Shown here in pieces: positions 57,648 to 64,000 of a stretch of 64,000 nucleotides of DNA. Below the pieces are notes generated by a model, which was not told the DNA's origin, ran no database searches, and saw only the letters and a program-made list of their open reading frames with translations. The DNA lies in the NCBI RefSeq assembly GCF_001653235.2, contig NW_019154050.1, positions 459,207 through 523,206 on the forward strand, read 5' to 3'. This stretch comes from Pochonia chlamydosporia 170 (Eukaryota; Ascomycota; Sordariomycetes; Hypocreales; Clavicipitaceae). How positions within the stretch are numbered: position 1 is the first letter of the stretch; each line of letters starts with the position of its first letter. The position numbers and the translations under genes are program-made.

Positions 57648-58295
57648 GTTCATAGTCAGTAGGTTTGAGATGGCCCAGCGTGACTCGTGAGTTTCAGGAA
57701 GTTGAGGCCGCTTTGACGGCCAGAAGCCCTTGTGTCTGGTGTACCCCCCAATGGTAGGTGCATTAGATTAATAAATATATGTTGATGGAATCATGAGCGG
57801 AGCAGCGCTGAGAAATTGATTTGTGCGACAGTATAGCAATGCTGTACGGTTCTGCAGATCGACTTGCTGCAATAAAGAAGTGGCGATTAGCGGTCACCAG
57901 AATGCAGAGGTGCAATCAAAAAGTCACTTGAGGACGTACGAACGCTTGTGAGCATGTACAGTCTTCGTTTCAGACCTGAACAGAGATTGGAGCATGGCAG
58001 ATCTGCCGTTGAATTCGCGCGCCGGGCAGTAAACAGACAGTTGACAGCATCCTGCAGATCTCCACGGACAATACAAAGACTGTTGATGTAGGACGGGAAG
58101 GGTTGGTTTAGGTAAAGTAGTTATGTAGCTTCAGCTAGCCCCTAGGCGCGCATCCTTAAGCCAGAAGGCTCTGCCATTGGCTTTTTATTTGCGATGGATT
58201 GTGATTGGCCGGCAAGCAGTCAGCACGGTGCCCAGCCAGTTTGGCTGTCGTCGTCTCCTGAGACATCGGGGATGTTGAGCTGCAGCCGGCATCAA
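57220..58295 (-). repeat. mirror-image duplication, left arm
   Basis: Closely matches 63020-64000 in inverted orientation, covering NLR promoter, exon 1, intron and the start of exon 2. For example, CATCCCCGATGTCTCAGGAG and AATGGCAGAG..GGATGCGCGCCTA occur in both. Confidence 0.88.
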
Positions 58296-60764
58296 GCTTA
58301 GTGAGCTGTCAAATGATCTCGTTGAGTGGCCTGACGCTCAATGCTGCTCGAGTGTGCCCTCCCTCACTCAACATTCTGCAACACATAACCTTTGTCAGCG
58401 GTCTTCGTAGTTGTTGTATAGCCGCCTCTTGGGAACAAAATCCGCAGCTGGCCCTTCAGGCCCTTTCAGATCGGTACAATATTGTCGATACGCCTCGTTT
58501 CAAGGCGGCACCGCTCTTCAGACAGGATGTATGGCGAGCTGATGTAGCGGGCGGGGTTGACTTACGTTGCAGCACACATTAGGCACCAGCCAGCCCCCAA
58601 ATGTGTAAGCTATCTTTAAAGCAACAGCTCGTTGGTTGGAGTACAATGACATTCACAAGCGTGCGATCTTTACAGGGCCAACTCGTACGTACAGCCTGAG
58701 ACTTTAAGTAGCCTTGCGCCTTCGGTCTTAGCGACTTGCTTCCCATTCCGTTTAGTCCAGACAATGCGGTGTACCTCTACCCACCACCTCTAACTCATGC
58801 GCGGCCCGACATCTAGTCCGAAGGACATGGAAGAATCATTAATTCAGTCTGGAGTTTTTGCGTCACACTGATAAATTGGGCACGACCAGTTGGACGGACT
58901 GTCAGATTGGTCTGTCCAGGCGAGACGGACTGATGGCCAGTCTGAGGCTCTCGGTCGGACTAGTTGACTATTGGGAGCCCTAATGACAGCTGGCCGCGGG
59001 CTTGCTCATGCTCAAGACATGGTTCTGAGGAGAGCACGAATCCGACTACCCCGCACTGCTGGCTTTCAAATTCGCCTCCGGGGCTGTCTACAGGGCGCTA
59101 GGAATGGGCCATGGTTTATTTCTCTACAAACCTTCTGGGGTGGGGGGGGGGGGCTTCGCCATCCCGCCTTACTAGTTGGGTCATCCCTCACGTCGCCGAC
59201 CCTTGTGGGGCTTGCCAAATCATTACACGATTTCAGTTGACTGGAACTGCCAAGGCAGTCAAACCAAAGTGCGCTAGGATCGGTCCGCTCAATGTCTCCA
59301 GTGGCTGATCATGCTGGGGTAAAAGTCTGGAGAATTGGCGGGTCACCCATAGCACAGAATTCGCCTGGTGTTATCATTGATCATGATTCCTGCAGCATAG
59401 AAGGGTTGTAATGCTGTATAGAATCCGAATCCGCACAAAATGCATTTCCACCACTCTCAGTATATCACCCAACACTCAGCTGGTACGCTGGTGCCCGCAG
59501 TAGTCATGTAATCATAGCCCGCCCTGGAGGCCTACCGCTTGGCGGCTTACAGTCTAGGGTAGTCCTGGAGTTTCCAGACAAAATGCATGGGTTGCTGTGC
59601 TTCCCAACCACGCAGAGTCGTCGCGAGAGAACTTGCTGTACCTGTTTCTAACCATCCTCGTAGTCGAGCCGAGGGGCCAGTGGTGATGTGCGGCATTTTC
59701 GAGTACTACAGGTATCTCGTCCTATAGAATCACGGATGAGATTGAGACACACCTCAATGTGATCCACACGTGAGACGCGTCCACCCTCGACCGAGCAAGT
59801 GCATTGGCCGTGGTGGCGTGGACCGACTCACATCTTAGAGCCAGATGTTGGCGCTGGTGACTTTTTCGGAGGACCGTCTCCGTCTCGACCCTGGCCGTGA
59901 CATGAGATGCCGCGAAGGCCAGGTACCCGAACTCTTTGCGGTACAATGCGTGTTGGAGAGACAGGAGCCAGTGGTGCTCGTGTCGTGGACGCGCGCGGAT
60001 ATGCTCGTCCTCGAACTCAAAGAGCCAGATAGTGAGCGGAGGAGCCTGTCGTCAGAAACATTAGCTTGAAAGCAGTCAGCAGGTGAGAGGGCAGCGCGAG
60101 AAACTACACGCGCAACAGCTAAAGTACCGGCGTCCGTGCTGCCTCTTGTCAGGCATCTCCCGTCTGCTGTGAAACAGGACCTAGCCAAAGTTCGCCAGCG
60201 CAGGACCACCTGCGGCTAACATTCTGCAAGGCAACACCACCAGTACAGTGATAGGAGGTGAGCATCCGGACTTGTTACACAAAATCGGCAGCGTCAAATG
60301 GTCGGATCAGAGTGATGGCGAATCGTCCTGGCTTCCCACGCGGAAGCTGGTCTAACTGCTCGTCTCCACCATCGAAGCAAGACAGAATGAGAAGAGGAGC
60401 GGGCCGCCTTGCGTCTTTAGTTAGCTTTCCGACTTTCATACCCCTTGTGATTCACCGATTTTGCACCCTGCATGCCATGTGGCGTGGTTCGTTCAGACTT
60501 ATACTTCGCAGAATGCCTGGACACAGCAATGCCTAGCAAAGCACGACATTTTTTGCCTGATACGGACTGTCGCATGACGATACGCAGACTCAACAACGAA
60601 CAAAAGGTGCGGTACCCTGCCCTTATTGGGCAATAAACCTCCGTAGCCCCGACAAACTATAGGTAGCTCGCGGCAAGCAGTCTTCATAAAGTCGGCAACC
60701 TTGTCAAGGACTGCACTCACCTCCCTATTTTTTTTTTATATTTTGCTGCGAGAATAGATTACCG
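57648..60764. other. intergenic between NLR and hydrolase
   Basis: The first 650 bp is the duplicated NLR promoter. A tract near 58870-58980 is rich in imperfect GGTCTG/GGACGGACT motifs. A G12 run lies near 59143-59154. No gene is supported up to the hydrolase start. Confidence 0.5.
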
Positions 60765-61913
60765 ATGGAGAAGTTACGATCCTGGTTTTCTTGGCGAAGG
60801 CAGCGCCCGACCAGCGACAATTCACGAAACCATCAAGCGCAGGCTCCGAGCCACGACCACAGGGTGCTAAGCGGCGAGGCAGACACCAGGCCATCAGCTT
60901 TGAACGCTCCGGATCAGCCCTTCCCAGACGGGGTGGAAATTCTGCACGACTGCCATGACGCCCACGTCGACATCTGCTTCGTTCACGGTTTAACAGGAAA
61001 TCGCAACAGCACCTGGACTGCCAAAGGGCAGCCCGCACCCTGGCCGAAAACGCTCCTGCCGCCGAGGCTCAGCAAGGCTCGCATAATTACGTACGGGTAC
61101 GACGCGTACATTGTGCGGAAGTCGGTCGCATCGACAAACGGGCTGACCGATCATGCCAAGAACCTGTTGAACGACGTGACAACCAACAGAGCCGGATCAA
61201 ATGCATCCTCCTCTCGACCGCTAATCTTTGTCGCTCACAGCCTCGGCGGCCTCATCTGCAAGGAAGCCATTCTGCTCTCCCGAAACAACCCCGAGGCCCA
61301 TCTCCGAGGCATATTTGATTGCACCAAGGGCATTATATTCATGGGCACTCCGCACAGGGGATCCTGGATGGCAGACTGGGCTAAGATACCCGCTTATACT
61401 CTTGGGGTTGTAAAGTCCACCAACAAGTCTCTTTTGAAGGTTCTAGAGACCGACGACAAGTACCTGCAATCCGTTCAAGATCGGTTTTGGTCTATGATAC
61501 GGGAACAGCAGAAGGCCGGCTGTGATATTGAGGTTACATGCTTCTTTGAAGAGCTTCCTTTGTCTGCGGTCGGGGAAGTCGTCCCCAGGGCCTCGGCCAC
61601 TCTTGAAGGTTACAATGCAATTAGCATTCACGCTAACCATAGCGACATGGTGAAGTTTGGTTCCGCAGATGACAATGGATTTAAAAGGCTGCTTGGCGAG
61701 CTGGTCAGATGGGAGCCACAAGTCGGGAAATCAGCAACCCGTCAACTACCACTATCGACGAAAGAATCCCGGCTTGAGAAGCCGGTCAGCTCGTCTTTTA
61801 TTAACTACGGGTCTGGTGACATGCTTAACGCTCCTGGGGGAACAGTAACAAAGAGCAATTTTGCTGGCGCCTCTTTCCCTGGGCCTGTAAGTTTTGGCAA
61901 CAGTCAGACCTGA
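60765..61913 (+). CDS. sesB: SesB-like alpha/beta hydrolase with C-terminal sigma-type motif
   Basis: A single exon of 382 residues. A basic N-terminal region is followed by an alpha/beta hydrolase core: ICFVHGLTGNRNSTW (oxyanion loop), the nucleophile elbow FVAHSLGG (Ser159), GTPHRGS and a late His in ANHSDMVKF. The last 40 residues are disordered and carry INYGSGDMLNAPGGTV, then FAGASFPGPVSFG, the same motif as in the neighbouring NLRs. SesB proteins are putative lipases activated by amyloid templating in the sigma-type gene clusters first described in Nectria haematococca. Position and motif support that role. The symbol follows domain architecture, not demonstrated orthology. Confidence 0.9.
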   Translation: MEKLRSWFSWRRQRPTSDNSRNHQAQAPSHDHRVLSGEADTRPSALNAPDQPFPDGVEILHDCHDAHVDICFVHGLTGNRNSTWTAKGQPAPWPKTLLPPRLSKARIITYGYDAYIVRKSVASTNGLTDHAKNLLNDVTTNRAGSNASSSRPLIFVAHSLGGLICKEAILLSRNNPEAHLRGIFDCTKGIIFMGTPHRGSWMADWAKIPAYTLGVVKSTNKSLLKVLETDDKYLQSVQDRFWSMIREQQKAGCDIEVTCFFEELPLSAVGEVVPRASATLEGYNAISIHANHSDMVKFGSADDNGFKRLLGELVRWEPQVGKSATRQLPLSTKESRLEKPVSSSFINYGSGDMLNAPGGTVTKSNFAGASFPGPVSFGNSQT

Positions 61914-62225
61914 GATGGACTTGTCTGTTGGAACGCCGCTCATACTACTGTAAGTACTGGCGAGAGTGGAAGACTGGTTCTTGACAGCGTACCATTCGCT
62001 CCTAGCTGAGCTTTGATATCTACATAGCAAGGGCGATCGCCATTGCATCTAGCCATGATAGTCGGGTTCTAGACGGTATTTGGTTAAAAGATGAATCATA
62101 GCAAGGTGAAAGCGAGAGACATTATGACACAATTGTATCTTGATTTGACTCGTAGCCTATTTCATTTTACCTGTGCGGCACTCTGCCTTAAGATCCTCAG
62201 CTACAAGATCTCGAGAATCTCCTGG
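61914..62225. other. convergent intergenic gap
   Basis: This 312-bp stretch lies between the convergent sesB-like and sesA-like stops; it must hold both polyadenylation regions. Nothing else is seen. Confidence 0.5.
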
Positions 62226-62810
62226 TTACATGCTTAGAGACTTGATCTCTCCGGAGAAGATGTTCTTTAACACCTTGCCACCAGGAGCGTTGAGCATGTC
62301 GCCAGACCCCCAGTGATTGTAGCTGTCGCCCGACCCCTCTTTTGGCACGGACGGGTCCATTTGTGACAGCGTCTCAATCGCGTCCCGAATTCCCGCGACA
62401 TGGTCTTCCATTGCTTCTTTGATTGCCTCGTTCTCGGCCAAGACACACACATTATTCATTATGCCCTTCACCAAGTCCTCTACCATGCGTCCTTCTCCCA
62501 CTTCTTTCACAGCCGCCTTGTATAGCTCAAACCGGGAAATCTCTGCTAGTGGTTGAGCGACGCGTTCAAATATGCTCTTGACTAACTTCGCTTTGCTGGC
62601 GCACTCCTGCATTGAGTTTCCAGCAAGGTCGCGCCTGCCTATTTGCCTTTGGGCAGTTTGAAGAGCTTCATTGACGAGGTGCAGCCCTTGGCCCGACCCA
62701 TGGAAAGCCTTTGGGAGACTTGCATCATCCTTGACAATTTCGTACTGGTTTGCAGCTGCCTCGAGGGTGTTGATTATGTCAGAGATTTGGGGATTGATGG
62801 TGGATGGCAT
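62226..62810 (-). CDS. sesA: SesA-domain cell-death protein with C-terminal sigma-type motif
   Basis: A single exon of 194 residues. The first 140 residues are helical and match the SesA type (DIINTLEAAANQYEIVKDDA, LPKAFHGSG, LVNEALQTAQRQI). The C-terminal 30 residues have DSYNHWGSGDMLNAPGG followed by a degenerate tail KNIFSG. SesA domains are HeLo-related helical bundles proposed to act at membranes in fungal cell death. The gene converges with the hydrolase and diverges from the second NLR. The start at 62810 was chosen as the first ATG; the frame stays open 66 bp further without one. The symbol follows domain type only. Confidence 0.88.
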   Translation of the reverse strand: MPSTINPQISDIINTLEAAANQYEIVKDDASLPKAFHGSGQGLHLVNEALQTAQRQIGRRDLAGNSMQECASKAKLVKSIFERVAQPLAEISRFELYKAAVKEVGEGRMVEDLVKGIMNNVCVLAENEAIKEAMEDHVAGIRDAIETLSQMDPSVPKEGSGDSYNHWGSGDMLNAPGGKVLKNIFSGEIKSLSM

Positions 62811-63572
62811 CTTGGACGAATGCGGAGTCTGGTCTAAGGCTTTCCTCAGCAGTCTTGAGAAGAAGCTATCCAACAACTACAGATCGCTGGAAGGTAATAT
62901 ATATATATGTTGCAGAACACCAGTAGGACGAAGGGCACATAAAGCGCACCCTCCACCTCCATCGGGCGCCTGCAGCCTCAACTCAATGGTTCAGCATTTG
63001 TGTATGCTACTCTGTGGCTGCTGCCTGATGCCGTGCTGCAGCTCGACATCCCCGATGTCTCAGGAGACGCCGACGCTCAATCCGTCACAATGAAGGAGCC
63101 AATGGCAGAGATTTCCAGGCTTAAGGATGCGCGCCTACCTGAAGCTACGCATCTACTTTACCAAACCCGACTCTTCCCGTCCTACATCACCTGTCGTTGC
63201 ATTGTCCGTGGAGATCTAAAGGATGCTGTCAACTGTCTGATTACTGCCTGGCGTGCGAATTCAACGGCAGATTTGCCGAGCTCCAATCTCTGTTCAGGTC
63301 GCAAGCGAGGACTGTACATGCTCACATTTGGTGGCCGCTAATTGCCACTTGTCGCAGTAAGTCGATCTGCAGAACCGTACAGCATCCAAACTGTCGCACA
63401 AATCAAATTCTCAGTGCTGCTCCGCTTGTGATTCTATAGACATTTTTTAATTAGTCCAATATACCTACCAACGGGGAGGTACACCAGACACGAGGGCTTC
63501 TAGCCGCCGAACCGGCCTCGACTTCCTGGAGCTCACGAGTCGCACTGGGCCTTCTCAAAACCTACTATCAAC
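62811..63572. promoter_or_regulatory. divergent promoter, SesA-type gene / second NLR
   Basis: 762 bp. The part from about 63020 is the mirror copy of the first NLR promoter; the part next to the SesA start is unique and contains a short (TA)n at 62898-62907. Confidence 0.55.
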
Positions 63573-64000
63573 ATGGACTCATCCGTGCCAGAAGAGCCGT
63601 TAAGAGACAGTTACAACCACAGTGGCTCTGGCGACATATTCAGCGCTCCTGGCGGTAAGGCGACCAAGAATGTGTATCATGGTGCCACGAATGTGTATCA
63701 TGGTAAGAGCGGCCCTTTTGTCGACATTTTCTTCTTAGCTCACGATATCGTGCAGGCACGGACGAGCGCTTAGATCTGCCACAAGATTGCTGGAAATCGT
63801 TGGCTTTTCCGGAGATGGACAGTCGGTTCCACGATATCGAGGACGCGGCAGTGGGGACATGCAAATGGTTATCTGAACACAAAGCGTACAAGGACTGGGC
63901 GGCTTCCAATCAGGCCCTGCTCTGGATCAAGGGCAAACCTGGCTCCGGGAAATCGACGTTGCTGCGGTACACTCGGAACCATGCCATGGAAGCACCCAAC
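63020..64000 (+). repeat. mirror-image duplication, right arm (continues past window)
   Basis: Inverted counterpart of 57220-58295. It is slightly shorter, with indels in the promoter part and high similarity in the coding part. Confidence 0.88.
63573..64000 (+). CDS. second NACHT NLR with N-terminal sigma-type motif (partial)
   Basis: Exon 1 (63573-63702) and the start of exon 2 (63756 to the window edge) give 125 residues. Exon 1 has the same 130-bp length as in the first NLR and encodes DSYNHSGSGDIFSAPGG with two NVYHG units. After a 53-bp intron come LPQDCWKSLAFPEMDSR and Walker A GKPGSGKST. The repeat domain lies outside the window. Small differences from the first NLR (Ile for Met in the motif, NVYHGATNVYHG for NVYNGPTNVYHG) show a diverged but young paralogue. 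Whether the rest is intact cannot be seen. Confidence 0.9.

Noticed and set aside
59835..60209. 124-codon minus-strand ORF
   Set aside because: Low-complexity Ser/Arg composition, competing frames on both strands and no domain.

Overview
The window looks like a chromosomal segment of a filamentous ascomycete, most likely a sordariomycete and plausibly Hypocreales. It has short 48-90 bp introns with CTGAC/CTAAC-type branch sites, a highly reducing polyketide synthase (PKS) cluster with a Zn2Cys6 regulator, many fungal DNA-transposon families, and an NLR/SesA/SesB cell-death gene group. No tRNA, rRNA or CRISPR array was seen. Exon joins were read by eye and checked for frame closure; none has transcript support.

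Layout. (1) 0-3.3 kb: a C2H2-finger fragment and a decayed, 5'-truncated LINE. (2) 4.8-22.5 kb plus 34.7-36.2 kb: a biosynthetic gene cluster. It holds an RTA1-like membrane protein (-), a DHA2-type MFS exporter (+), a 2636-residue reducing PKS (-), a membrane-anchored UDP-glycosyltransferase (+), a P450 (+) and a Zn2Cys6 regulator (-). The set suggests a reduced, oxidised and glycosylated polyketide that is exported; the product cannot be named from sequence. All three upstream intergenic regions of the cluster carry CGGCGACTTT. (3) 22.7-34.7 kb: a 12-kb composite hAT element with matching 8-bp target duplications (TSDs) sits between the P450 and the regulator. It holds a ruined hAT transposase, a piggyBac gene broken by a MITE, and a Helitron with an intact Rep-helicase. 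(4) 36-53.5 kb: a transposon-rich tract with an intact 2.4-kb hAT, a short secreted-protein gene, a 14-bp minisatellite, an intact Tc1/mariner element, a Fot1/pogo element nested seamlessly in another, a second hAT-type MITE and a hAT fragment. (5) 54.7-64 kb: an amyloid-signalling programmed-cell-death locus. Two NACHT NLRs (one with nine ankyrin repeats, one cut by the window edge) flank a SesB-like alpha/beta hydrolase and a SesA-domain protein. All four carry the same GSGD-x-x-[NS]-APGG sigma-type motif, N-terminal in the NLRs and C-terminal in the two effectors.

How the genes work together (inference). In the first system the regulator would switch on PKS, P450 and glycosyltransferase, with the MFS and perhaps the RTA1 protein handling export or tolerance. 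In the second, ligand binding to the ankyrin repeats would oligomerise the NLR, template its N-terminal motif into an amyloid fold, and recruit SesA and SesB as execution proteins. The NLR promoter and 5' coding region are present as a mirror-image duplication around the effector pair, which is the most striking structure in the window.
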